32,192 nt of DNA from Leptolyngbya sp. (GTDB taxonomy: Bacteria > Cyanobacteriota > Cyanobacteriia > Leptolyngbyales > Leptolyngbyaceae): assembly GCA_003249025.1 (NCBI GenBank), contig QBMH01000018.1:7072-39263 (forward strand), read 5' to 3'. A program made the translations under genes and the position numbers. The notes under the pieces were generated by a model that saw only the letters and a list, made by a program, of their open reading frames with translations, did not search any database and was not told the DNA's origin. Position 1 is the stretch's first letter; every line of letters starts with the position of its first letter. Positions 7,176 to 15,420 of this stretch are shown here, piece by piece.

Positions 7176-8237
7176 ATGATTGCTTCACCCGTTATCCAAA
7201 CTTCCCAAGAAACTATTCAAGTTCAGCCTGATTTGCGCTTGAAAGATATTTTGAAGACATTGCCTAAGGCTTGTTTTCAAAAAAACAGGCAAAAAGCCTG
7301 GATGTCTGTTTTCATTAATGTTGGGCTTGTGGCTCTGGGCTATGCCAGCATCGCGATCGCGCCCTGGTTTCTCCTACCCATCGCCTGGATTTTCACCGGA
7401 ACAGCGCTGACTGGCTTTTTTGTATTGGGTCACGACTGCGGACATCGTTCTTTTGCCAAACGGCGCTGGGTCAACGATTTGGTCGGGCACATCATGTTCT
7501 TACCGTTGATTTATCCCTTCCACTGCTGGCGGATTTTGCACAACAAACACCATGCCCACACCAACAAAATGGATGTGGATAATGCATGGGAGCCTGCTCG
7601 ACCCGAAGATTACGACAACTACCCTTCCATTTGGCTACGCGGCTATCAGGTGATGCGGGGTCGGTTATGGTGGTTAGCCTCCATTATTCACTGGGCAGGT
7701 TTACACTTCGATCGCTCCCAATTTGCCCCCAAAGATCGCCAAAAAGCAACCTTTTCTATGGTGGTGGTTATTGGATTCGCCGCGATCGCTTTTCCGCTGC
7801 TGATAGCAACTACAGGACTTTGGGGCTTCGCTAAATTCTGGCTCCTTCCTTGGCTGGTCTACCATTTTTGGATGAGTACCTTCACCCTAGTTCACCACAC
7901 CGCTCCCGATATTGCCTTCCAAGAGCCAACCGAGTGGAATGCTGCCCAAGCTCAACTGGCTGGCACCGTTCATTGTGAATATCCGGCTTGGGTTGAATTT
8001 TTGTGCCATCACATCAATGTGCATATTCCACATCACCTGTCTACTGCTATTCCCTCCTACAACTTACGAATGGCACACGACAGCCTCAAGCAAAACTGGA
8101 GTAGCTATCTGCATGAAAGCCGTTTCTCCTGGCAACTGATGAAAGAAATCACTGACCACTGCCACATTTACGACGAGAAAGACGGCTACATCTCGTTTCG
8201 GGACTATCATCAGTCGCGTCGGAACTATCATCAATAA
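7176..8237 (+). CDS. desA: Delta-12 acyl-lipid fatty acid desaturase
   Basis: 353 residues from ATG 7176; upstream in-frame codons do not look coding. The enzyme inserts a double bond at the Delta-12 position of oleate bound in membrane glycerolipids, using ferredoxin, and supports growth in the cold. The three histidine boxes are H-D-C-G-H (86-90), H-N-K-H-H (122-126) and H-I-P-H-H (283-287). Four hydrophobic stretches form two hairpins (about 44-70, 73-88, 195-215, 222-240). The motif [13 protein letters not shown] and long stretches around H-F-W-M-S-T-F-T match cyanobacterial DesA closely, more so than DesB (omega-3). A hairpin follows the stop directly. Confidence 0.93.
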   Translation: MIASPVIQTSQETIQVQPDLRLKDILKTLPKACFQKNRQKAWMSVFINVGLVALGYASIAIAPWFLLPIAWIFTGTALTGFFVLGHDCGHRSFAKRRWVNDLVGHIMFLPLIYPFHCWRILHNKHHAHTNKMDVDNAWEPARPEDYDNYPSIWLRGYQVMRGRLWWLASIIHWAGLHFDRSQFAPKDRQKATFSMVVVIGFAAIAFPLLIATTGLWGFAKFWLLPWLVYHFWMSTFTLVHHTAPDIAFQEPTEWNAAQAQLAGTVHCEYPAWVEFLCHHINVHIPHHLSTAIPSYNLRMAHDSLKQNWSSYLHESRFSWQLMKEITDHCHIYDEKDGYISFRDYHQSRRNYHQ

Positions 8238-8238
8238 G

Positions 8239-8260
8239 GCTGCAAAGTCCGGGTTGCAGC
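8239..8260 (+). terminator. Hairpin directly after desA (no T tract)
   Basis: GCTGCAA (8239-8245) and TTGCAGC (8254-8260) form a perfect 7-bp stem with an 8-base loop, one base after the desA stop. No T run follows, so it is more likely a 3'-end stabilising structure or weak terminator than a classical one. Confidence 0.45.
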
Positions 8261-8347
8261 AGGGTGCGGGGTGCGAAGTTCTAAGTTTAGAGTTCAAATT
8301 TAGAGTTTTTTCTATCCCCTGTTCCCTATCCCCTATTTCCTATTTCG
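8261..8347 (+). repeat. Degenerate heptanucleotide-period array after desA
   Basis: The clearest part is 8313-8347: TATCCCC, TGTTCCC, TATCCCC, TATTTCC, TATTTCG. Before it, 8261-8274 reads AGGGTGC, GGGGTGC, and the AAGTTCT/AAGTTTA/GAGTTCA segment also keeps a 7-bp period. The sequence differs from the other arrays in the window but the period is the same. Confidence 0.75.
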
Positions 8348-8442
8348 CACTCCAAACCCCGTACTCAAAACATTGTGCGCCACAATCAAAAAACGCGGCT
8401 ATCCTGGGTCTAGTTTGAACTGAACGAAGGGGTTTGCCAGCG

Positions 8443-9171
8443 ATGAAACGGCAATTGTGGCTTGGCATTATAGGAATCATCACTTTATCAACGGGTTGCT
8501 CTGGTGAGTCGGGCGACAAGCAAGCTCAATCTGGAGCGCCACAAACGCCTACATCTACAGCCCAAACTTTTTCAAATCCCCTGGTTAACGCATCTGCCAA
8601 GCCGATCGCGCGCTCTGTGCCAGGTTTGTTGCAGCCCACCAATGCAGCCACCCGGATTCCTAGCATTGTCACGGGTCGCCGTGATCCGTTTGCGATTGTA
8701 CCGGGTGCACAACCCATTATTATCGCTTCCCGTTCGGGTTCGTCTAGGGTGGCGATCGCACCGTTACCTCGCAGTGTAAACAAGTTGCCGCCTCAGCCTA
8801 TCCCCTCAGCGGGGATGGTGCCAGCCCTTTCCTTGCCTCCGATCGCCGTGGGATCTTATCCCAATTTGCCTAATCTTTCACCCATGCCACCGGGAATGCC
8901 ATCGGGAATGCCGGCTATAACGATTCCAGTGGCACCTCCTTCGCGGACTTCTGTCGCCGATGCGATCGCGGTGAATGGCATTGTAAAAGTCGGTGGACGA
9001 TGGACTGTGATTGTGAAAGAGCCTAGTGCTACCTCTAGTCGCTATGTGGCGGTGGGCGAATATTTAGAGAATGGCAAAGTGCTAGTAAAGAAAATTGTAG
9101 CGGCAGAAAGTGCCGATCCAGTGGTGGTATTACAGCAAAATGGAGTTGAGATTCGGAAGTCATTAGGGTAA
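8443..9171 (+). CDS. Lipoprotein with PilP/GspC-like C-terminal domain
   Basis: 242 residues from ATG 8443 (a TTG at 8434 would add three). A lipoprotein signal ends at L-S-T-G-C with Cys19 as the lipidated residue. Residues 20-180 are rich in Pro, Ser and Ala, with G-R-R-D-P-F at 79-84. The C-terminal 65 residues have the pattern A-V-N-G-I-V, R-Y-V-A-V-G-E-Y-L-E-N-G-K-V, then V-V-L-Q-Q-N-G-V-E-I. An R-D-P-F motif followed by this small beta domain is the layout of PilP, the inner-membrane lipoprotein that links PilNO to the PilQ secretin of type IV pili. No pil genes are adjacent. The assignment is inference from layout; an unrelated lipoprotein remains possible. Confidence 0.6.
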   Translation: MKRQLWLGIIGIITLSTGCSGESGDKQAQSGAPQTPTSTAQTFSNPLVNASAKPIARSVPGLLQPTNAATRIPSIVTGRRDPFAIVPGAQPIIIASRSGSSRVAIAPLPRSVNKLPPQPIPSAGMVPALSLPPIAVGSYPNLPNLSPMPPGMPSGMPAITIPVAPPSRTSVADAIAVNGIVKVGGRWTVIVKEPSATSSRYVAVGEYLENGKVLVKKIVAAESADPVVVLQQNGVEIRKSLG

Positions 9172-9241
9172 GTTGTAGAGGTGTGCAATCCAGCGTTAAG
9201 TGAATTCACTCGCGCAACGACACCCACAAGGCAGCATCACA

Positions 9242-9766
9242 ATGCAATTTGATAGCGCATCAAAAGACTTGAAAGCTCACCTAGGTAAGACGGGTGATTA
9301 TCGCAACTTGGAGATGAACGGCAACTACATTTGTCCAGTGTGTCGTCATGGAAACTTGGCAGCGATCGTGCTGATGGATGCGTATTCCTGCCATTTTTGC
9401 CGGCACATTTTTACGGCAAATCTACCCGAACAAACCGTGCGAGTTGAAGATAGTTCTCAACCTACAACGTGGCGCTGGACAGGCACCCAATGGCAATCGA
9501 TGGATCGGGCAGATGTGGATTTGACGATCGCGGTTTGGTTCACAGGCGGTGTGATCAGCATTTTGCCGCCAACGCTGATTTGGCTGTCTTCCCACACTTT
9601 TCCACCGCTGGAAGGCAGTAGTTGGTCTGGGTTCCCCACGATGTGGATAGCGCTTTCGTTTTTCATTCACTTTTTAATGGTGGCGTGGTTGTTTGTAGAA
9701 CATTACCAACTGCCAGCCTACGTTGCCCTAAAAGTGCGCTTGGGAAACCTTTTTGGCATGAGGTGA
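9242..9766 (+). CDS. Zinc-ribbon membrane protein, function unknown
   Basis: 174 residues from ATG 9242; a GTG at 9200 is less likely. The N-terminal cytoplasmic part holds a zinc ribbon: C31-P-V-C34 and C50-H-F-C53. A short Trp-rich segment (T-T-W-R-W-T-G-T-Q-W) follows. Two membrane helices occupy about residues 95-118 and 134-155, the second ending W-L-F-V-E-H-Y. The tail is short and basic. I do not recognise a named family, though such proteins look conserved in cyanobacteria. It follows the lipoprotein gene by 70 bp in the same direction, so they may be co-transcribed. Confidence 0.75.
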   Translation: MQFDSASKDLKAHLGKTGDYRNLEMNGNYICPVCRHGNLAAIVLMDAYSCHFCRHIFTANLPEQTVRVEDSSQPTTWRWTGTQWQSMDRADVDLTIAVWFTGGVISILPPTLIWLSSHTFPPLEGSSWSGFPTMWIALSFFIHFLMVAWLFVEHYQLPAYVALKVRLGNLFGMR

Positions 9767-9819
9767 GTAGAAGTGGTGTTCACATAGAATTCCGTAAGAG
9801 GTGTTTTAAGTTTTGAAGT

Positions 9820-9861
9820 CCCTGCCCCCTTGTCCCTATTCCTCTGTCCCTTGCCCTAGGG
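9820..9861. repeat. Degenerate heptanucleotide array overlapping the kinase 3' end
   Basis: Six units of 7 bp: CCCTGCC, CCCTTGT, CCCTATT, CCTCTGT, CCCTTGC, CCTAGGG. The last 26 bases are the final codons and stop of the gene at 9836-10942, so the C-terminus G-Q-G-T-E-E is encoded by the array. Confidence 0.75.
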
Positions 9862-10942
9862 GAAAGATTGCTTCCACACAAATTGATTGATTAGGGACAC
9901 TTTCGATGATCAACTGTCCGTGGTAGAGAGTGAGTAGCCGATGGGCGATCGCGAGTCCTAGCCCTACGCCTTGCTGTTCATAATATTGCCGCTCAAACTG
10001 GATATAAGCCCCGACATTGGCAATTTGTGCTTTGGTCATGCCACGCCCTTGATTGATCAGGGTGACGTGATAAGCATTTTGGTCTTGATGGCTTGAAATT
10101 TGAATAGGGGTGCCTTTTGCCGAAAACTTGAAGGCGTTATCAATCAGTTCTGTCATCACCTTTTCTACCTCGAAGTGAGGACAGGCGAGAATAGTATTGT
10201 CTAGGTTTACTTGCAGATCGGCAACGCGATCGCGCTGTTGTGCTAGCCTTTTCGCAATTTCTGTAATCAAACTACCAGGCTCGTAGGTTTCGCCCAGGGG
10301 CAGAGTGTGCGCTAGCGTGTCATCCCGCAGGAGAAGTTCTAGCTTGGTGTATAGCAAAAAATTTTGAACCAGACGATAGAGCTTTTTAGTGCCCGATTGA
10401 ATGGTTTGGGCGATTTCTAAAATTTCTTCTGGAGTTGCCTCATCGGCAATCCCACCCAATAACTCAGCCGAGGTGAGAATGGCAGTCAGAGGGGTGCGAA
10501 ACTCATGGGGCAAAGAGAGAGAAATGCTGCTACGAAGGTTATTCAACTGTTTCGCAGACTGAGATTGGAAGGCGGTGTGCTTGGCGAGGCGGGTGGCAAT
10601 CGCTGCCAACAACTCCTCAGTGGTGCAGGGTTTGACCAGATAATCATCGGCTCCTTGGGTCATTCCCTGGCGCATACTGGCTTGGGTGGCATTGGCAGTT
10701 AAAAAAATGAATGGAATGGTTGCGGTAATCGGATTTTGCTGAAGGGTATGCAGCACTTGATAGCCATCCATCTCTGGCATTTGCACATCGCATAAAATGG
10801 CATCAGGAACTTGCTGCTCAGCCAGCATCACCCCAACAGCACCGCTGTCCGCCACGATCGCCTGAAATCCCTCAATTTCTAACAAGTCTTTGAGAGACTC
10901 CCGCACCGACAAGTCGTCATCAATTACCAGAATTGTTGTCAT
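9836..10942 (-). CDS. Hybrid response regulator / sensor histidine kinase
   Basis: 368 residues. Receiver domain 1-120: acidic pocket D8-D9-D10, phospho-acceptor D52 in C-D-V-Q-M-P, and K104 in V-K-P. The kinase core follows: H146 in L-P-H-E-F-R-T-P-L, then the ATPase domain with an N box around M-T-E-L-I-D-N-A-F-K-F, N-Q-G-R-G-M and G-V-G-L-G-L-A-I. No membrane segment or sensor domain is present. This REC-HisKA-HATPase order is common in cyanobacteria, where the receiver takes phosphate from another kinase and gates the linked kinase. The divergent multi-PAS kinase 243 bp away is a candidate partner. Its C-terminus lies in repeat DNA. Confidence 0.93.
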   Translation of the reverse strand: MTTILVIDDDLSVRESLKDLLEIEGFQAIVADSGAVGVMLAEQQVPDAILCDVQMPEMDGYQVLHTLQQNPITATIPFIFLTANATQASMRQGMTQGADDYLVKPCTTEELLAAIATRLAKHTAFQSQSAKQLNNLRSSISLSLPHEFRTPLTAILTSAELLGGIADEATPEEILEIAQTIQSGTKKLYRLVQNFLLYTKLELLLRDDTLAHTLPLGETYEPGSLITEIAKRLAQQRDRVADLQVNLDNTILACPHFEVEKVMTELIDNAFKFSAKGTPIQISSHQDQNAYHVTLINQGRGMTKAQIANVGAYIQFERQYYEQQGVGLGLAIAHRLLTLYHGQLIIESVPNQSICVEAIFPLGQGTEE

Positions 10943-11185
10943 GCAATTATTGTGCCCAACGTGAAAACCATATGATCAGGACAGTTGATTGTTAAAGTTC
11001 ACTTGAAATCTGACATGAAGATAATAAGCACGAGAGTTTGGGGACACTAAAAGAGCCATATTCTGGCTGCCATTGCATTAGAAGCCGCCGCTCGGTTGGG
11101 TAAGTACTTTTTGCCGATTGACTGTGGCTTTCCGCTTCTACAGTCTATGTGTAGTGTGATTATTTATCTTTCACCCGTTTGAGTT

Positions 11186-14100
11186 ATGACTGAATTTCTC
11201 CACTTTGAAGGTGATTCTGAGTCTGCGGCGATCTCAAATTCTATTTTTATTCTACAATCTAAAAATGCTGACCTACAGGCAGAATTAGCCCAGTGTCGGC
11301 AAGAGTTAGCGCAAGCAAAAGCGGCTCATCCCCCTGTGAAAGCGATTGATCACAAGCCGGGTGAAGCAGAACATCAGCAAGACGCTACCTTAAGTCAAAG
11401 TGAAGAGTGGCTACGGCTGGCGATCGATTCAAACTATATCTCCTTATGGAATTGGGAGCTTGCCACCGGAAAAACAGAATGGAATGAGAATAACTATCGG
11501 CTACTGGGCTACGAACCAGGAGAAGTGGAGCCGAGCTATGAGCATTGGCTCGATCGCCTGCATCCAGAAGATCGAGAACGGGTTGAAAGAATCCCCGCAC
11601 AAGCTATCCAAACCCGATCTGTGGGTCACCTAGACTATCGAGTGATTCACCCGGATGGCAGCATCCACTGGATTGTTGACCGTGCCCACTGGCGTTATGA
11701 TTCAGCCGGAAGACCGATACAAATGCTAGGGGTTGCCATTGATATAACCGAACGCAAAGCGATCGAAGCAGCCTATCACGATCTCAACCATGAGCTAGAG
11801 CGCCATGTGCAAGCCCAAACCCAACAATTGCAAGCGTCCGAAGCGAGCCTGCGCCAACAAGAGCGCGAATTTCGCACCTTAGCCGAAAACTCCCCTGATG
11901 CCATCTTTCGCTTTGATTTAGCATTTCGCTACCTATATCTCAACCCGGCGGCTGAAAAGACTTTGGGACTGCCGCGATCGGGTGTGGTAGGCAAAGCCGA
12001 TCGCGAATTGAACCTGCCAGCAGAGGCGATCGCCACTTGGGAGCAAATTCTGCAAACGGTGGTGCAAACCCAAAAGCTACTCACGGTTGAGTTTTCTATC
12101 CCAACTGATAGCGGTGGGCAATGGTTCCAATCTCACAATATTCCTGAATTTGATCCCGACGGCAACTTAGTATCCATTTTGGTGATTGAGCGCAATATTA
12201 CGGCTTTGAAGCAAACCGAAGCTGCATTACGCCAAAGCGAACAGCGGTTTCATCGATTAGCCGCCAATATTCCGGGCATCATTTTTCAGTTTTGCATTGA
12301 CACGGATGGCGATCGCACTCTTCCCTATGTCAGTCCTCAGTTTGAAACCCTACTTGGTATTTCAGCCGCCGCTGTTGAGCAAGATGCGGAAGTGCTGGTG
12401 CAATGTTGCCATCCTAGCGATCTCGCATCCCTAGAAGCCTCCATCGTTGAATCTTTCACCACGCTCAATCCTTGGCGGTGGGAAGGACGCTTCATCTTAC
12501 CGTCGGGGCAAGTTATTTGGCTTCAAGGGGTTTCTAAGCCTGAGCGTCAGCCCAATGGCGATGTGCTTTGGGATGGGATTTTGATGAATATTAGCGATCT
12601 TAAACACAGCGAAATCGATCTCAAGCGAAATCAAGCCGATCGCCTGCGCCTAGAAGCCGAACGAGAGCAGGCAGTGGAAGCGTTGGGATATCGCGAAGAA
12701 CAGCTACGCACCATTTTTGAGAATGCCCCCATCGCCATCGCCCTTGCCAATGTTCATGACTACCGAATTTTGCGAGTCAATTCGGCACACCGAGAGTTAC
12801 TAGGCTACAGCGATGAAGAGCTTGCCCAGATGACATTTGTTGATTTCACCTATCCAGATGATGTGTCTAGCAATATCAATTGCATCCAGCATTTAATCGA
12901 GGGCAGCCAATCTCGGTTTCAAATCGAAAAGCGATTTATTAAAAAAAATGGGGACGTTGTTTGGGTGGATCTAACGGTTGCCCTGATTTGCGATCGCGAT
13001 GGCAACCCCCGCTATAGCCTTGGCATGTTTCATGATATCACCGCCGACAAACAGCGTGAAGCAGAACGGCAACAAACCGAAACCGCCCTGCGCCAAAGTG
13101 AAGAGCAGTTTCGCGCATTTTTTGAAAACTCACCGCTGGCGATCGGGCTTGCCACCCTGGATAACCATCACATGGTACGTAGCAACGCTAAATATCAAGA
13201 AATGCTGGGCTACAGCCACTCCGAACTTTGTCAGATAACCTTCATGGATATCACCCATCCTGACGATATTTCTGCCGACCTGACGCTATTCAATCAGCTT
13301 CTAGCAGGCTCAATCTCCCGATTCCAAGTAGAAAAACGCTACCGTTGCAAAAATGGCGGCTTCATCTGGGTCGATCTGACCGTTGCCTTAATCTACGACA
13401 CCCAGGGCAAGCCGGTGTATAGCCTCTGTATGCCCCAAGATATCACCGAAGCCAAACGGCTGGATGCGGAGCGTCGTCAAACCGAGGAAGCTCTGCGGCG
13501 TAGCCAAGCCAGCTTAGCAGAAGCTCAGCGGGTTGCCCATGTGGGCAGTTGGGAGGTCGATCTGATTACCCAGCAAGGCGTTTGGTCTGCCGAACTATTT
13601 CGCCTGTTTGGGCTAGACTCCGCTCAACCCAAACCCACGATGGCAGAGATTATCCAATTGATTCACCCCGACGATCGCGCTATGTATTCTCAGGTAACAC
13701 AGCAGGCATTTGAGCAGGGTGAACCCCATGCCGTGGATCATCGCCTGATTCGCCCCGATGGTTCTGTTACCTGGATGTCTAGCTTGGGGCAGGTAGAACG
13801 CAATGCGGCGGGGCAAGTGGTTCGCCTGTTTGGGGTTGCTCTCGATATTACCGATCGCAAGCAGGCAGAAGAAACCCTGCGTCAGCAAGCCGATCTAGAA
13901 CAACTACTGCGAATTCAACAAGCCGAGCTTTATCAACAAGTGCAGACCGAATTGGGCGATCGCAAACAAGCCGAAGCCAATCTCAGAAAATCATTGCAAG
14001 AAAAAGAAGTGCTGCTCAAAGAAGTTCACCATCGGGTAAAGAATAACCTGCAAATTGTGTCAAGTCTGCTGCGAATGCAATCCCGCAAAGTTGACAATCT

Positions 14101-14629
14101 GCAAACCTTCACCGTGCTGCAAGAGGCTCAAAATCGAGTGCAATCCATGGCATTGATTCATGAGCAACTTTATCAATCGTCTGACCTGACCCAAATTGAC
14201 CTGAATGAATACCTGCATACTCTGATCAACAATCTCTTCCGTTCCTATGGCACCAATTATCAACAAGTTGCACTCAGCATCGAAACCCACGACACCTATT
14301 TAAACCTCAACACTGCCATTTCCTGCGGCTTAATTATTAATGAACTCGTTTCCAATTCTTTGAAATATGCGTTTCCTGCCGAGCAATTCGGAGAAATCAC
14401 AATTTGTTTCACCTCTGTTTTAGAGGAATTACTCAACGAATCTCAGATCACTTTGTCCGTAAGCGATGACGGAGTCGGCATTCCCCTCACGGTTGATTGG
14501 CAAAACTCTCCGTCTTTAGGAATGCGAATTGTGCGGAACTTAGTCCAGCAGATTAAGGGAAATATTACGCTCTTACCCGGATCAGGAACGGCTTTTCAGA
14601 TTACGTTTGCGATCGCAAACGAGACATAA
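11186..14629 (+). CDS. Multi-PAS sensor histidine kinase, HisKA_2/HWE-like
   Basis: 1147 residues, soluble. A short coiled coil (about 20-60) precedes six PAS/PAC modules (about 70-190, 225-345, 350-475, 505-625, 635-755 and 775-890), joined by heptad linkers such as L-R-Q-S-E-E-Q. PAS 4 and 5 resemble each other strongly (E-N-A/S-P-I/L-A-I, then F-T/M-D-I/F-T-H/Y-P-D-D), which suggests internal duplication. The kinase core is of the HisKA_2 class: E-V-H-H-R-V-K-N-N-L-Q, with H949 the probable phosphate site, then N-E-L-V-S-N-S-L-K-Y, D-D-G-V-G-I-P and a C-terminal G-S-G-T-A-F-Q-I-T-F. Signals could be light, redox or small ligands; no chromophore cysteine is evident. Confidence 0.94.
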   Translation: MTEFLHFEGDSESAAISNSIFILQSKNADLQAELAQCRQELAQAKAAHPPVKAIDHKPGEAEHQQDATLSQSEEWLRLAIDSNYISLWNWELATGKTEWNENNYRLLGYEPGEVEPSYEHWLDRLHPEDRERVERIPAQAIQTRSVGHLDYRVIHPDGSIHWIVDRAHWRYDSAGRPIQMLGVAIDITERKAIEAAYHDLNHELERHVQAQTQQLQASEASLRQQEREFRTLAENSPDAIFRFDLAFRYLYLNPAAEKTLGLPRSGVVGKADRELNLPAEAIATWEQILQTVVQTQKLLTVEFSIPTDSGGQWFQSHNIPEFDPDGNLVSILVIERNITALKQTEAALRQSEQRFHRLAANIPGIIFQFCIDTDGDRTLPYVSPQFETLLGISAAAVEQDAEVLVQCCHPSDLASLEASIVESFTTLNPWRWEGRFILPSGQVIWLQGVSKPERQPNGDVLWDGILMNISDLKHSEIDLKRNQADRLRLEAEREQAVEALGYREEQLRTIFENAPIAIALANVHDYRILRVNSAHRELLGYSDEELAQMTFVDFTYPDDVSSNINCIQHLIEGSQSRFQIEKRFIKKNGDVVWVDLTVALICDRDGNPRYSLGMFHDITADKQREAERQQTETALRQSEEQFRAFFENSPLAIGLATLDNHHMVRSNAKYQEMLGYSHSELCQITFMDITHPDDISADLTLFNQLLAGSISRFQVEKRYRCKNGGFIWVDLTVALIYDTQGKPVYSLCMPQDITEAKRLDAERRQTEEALRRSQASLAEAQRVAHVGSWEVDLITQQGVWSAELFRLFGLDSAQPKPTMAEIIQLIHPDDRAMYSQVTQQAFEQGEPHAVDHRLIRPDGSVTWMSSLGQVERNAAGQVVRLFGVALDITDRKQAEETLRQQADLEQLLRIQQAELYQQVQTELGDRKQAEANLRKSLQEKEVLLKEVHHRVKNNLQIVSSLLRMQSRKVDNLQTFTVLQEAQNRVQSMALIHEQLYQSSDLTQIDLNEYLHTLINNLFRSYGTNYQQVALSIETHDTYLNLNTAISCGLIINELVSNSLKYAFPAEQFGEITICFTSVLEELLNESQITLSVSDDGVGIPLTVDWQNSPSLGMRIVRNLVQQIKGNITLLPGSGTAFQITFAIANET

Positions 14630-14642
14630 AAGCAAATGACGA

Positions 14643-14673
14643 ACTCAAAACTCAAAACTCAAAACTCAAAACT
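14643..14673 (+). repeat. Heptanucleotide array, (ACTCAAA)4
   Basis: Four perfect copies of ACTCAAA plus ACT, between the stop of the multi-PAS kinase and the convergent sigma gene. Same 7-bp period as the other arrays but unrelated sequence. Confidence 0.93.
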
Positions 14674-14696
14674 TTCCTCTGCACTTATGTCTCAGC

Positions 14697-15347
14697 TTAA
14701 ACCACAGCCACGCGATCGCTCTGCTTCCACTGTTCAGCCACCAAGTAAATTGCACGAATATCTTCGGGCAAGTTTTCTTCCAATCGCTGGTAGCCTTCTT
14801 GTAGCCGCACTCGCACTTCTGCCGCTGACATACCTTCTCCTTCGGCTTGGAGATAGGCAGAAATCCGGGTTTCGCTCCAACCAAAAGTTTGTGCCATCAG
14901 CACGATCAACCGCAGCACGGGCGGAATTTGGTCTAACGCTTGCTCAATGTAACACCAGAGCGGCGGCGGGGCTTCTTTGAGGCTGTAGTGAATGGTTTCC
15001 ACGGCGGGCAGATCAGCCTGGTTGATGCAGATTGCAGTAATGTTGAGCAGCCAAGCTTGCAGCGTCAGAATCGGTTCACCCGTGGCAGAGCGCAAATCTA
15101 AACCGCTGAGTTCATAAAAAATGTGTCGCCAAGTGGTGGCAAATAGGTAATCGGCTTGCACGGGCGATCGCGCGGAGTGGCGAATCAACGTGTAAACCAT
15201 CGAACTGTAGCGACAGAAAATTGCGGTAAAGTACTGCCCCGCATCGGAATGTCGTTGGAACAACGTCAACAGTTCTTGGTCGCTATAGTGCGCCAGCGAC
15301 TTAATTAAGGGATGATTGGCTTCGGAAAACGTAGGAATAGTCACCAT
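14697..15347 (-). CDS. ECF-like sigma-70 family protein
   Basis: 216 residues from ATG 15347; a TTG at 15398 is open but lies upstream of a likely -10. The N-terminal half looks like region 2 of a small sigma factor: S-D-Q-E-L-L-T-L-F-Q-R-H, then F-C-R-Y-S-S-M-V-Y-T-L-I, then A-T-T-W-R-H-I-F-Y-E-L. The C-terminal half fits region 4: I-P-P-V-L-R-L-I-V-L-M, then W-S-E-T-R-I-S-A-Y-L, then V-R-V-R-L-Q-E-G-Y-Q-R-L. The part between (L-Q-A-W-L-L-N-I-T) is typical of cyanobacterial sigma-70-like proteins. No anti-sigma gene is adjacent. It follows the radical SAM gene by 73 bp. The target promoters are unknown. Confidence 0.75.
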   Translation of the reverse strand: MVTIPTFSEANHPLIKSLAHYSDQELLTLFQRHSDAGQYFTAIFCRYSSMVYTLIRHSARSPVQADYLFATTWRHIFYELSGLDLRSATGEPILTLQAWLLNITAICINQADLPAVETIHYSLKEAPPPLWCYIEQALDQIPPVLRLIVLMAQTFGWSETRISAYLQAEGEGMSAAEVRVRLQEGYQRLEENLPEDIRAIYLVAEQWKQSDRVAVV

Positions 15348-15378
15348 ACTGACCACATGTGACGGCAAAATGTCCCCT

Positions 15379-15408
15379 ACTATACGCCTTTTTTGCAAAA
15401 CAGCAAAA
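15379..15408 (-). promoter_or_regulatory. Candidate promoter of the ECF-like sigma gene
   Basis: On the minus strand a -10 hexamer TATAGT covers 15384-15379. A weak -35 (TTTTGC, 15408-15403) lies 18 bp upstream. It sits in the 73-bp gap after the radical SAM gene and would start transcription just before the ATG at 15347, which supports that start. Confidence 0.3.
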
Positions 15409-15420
15409 CTTTTTCGGTTG

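Noticed and set aside
11041-11160. A stretch before the PAS kinase that can be read as Ala/Leu-rich helix in one frame
   Set aside because: No start, no clear family; too short to call a remnant.
14636-14980. A plus-strand open frame beginning in the ACTCAAA array
   Set aside because: Its start lies in repeat DNA and the rest is antisense to the sigma-like gene; no motif supports it.
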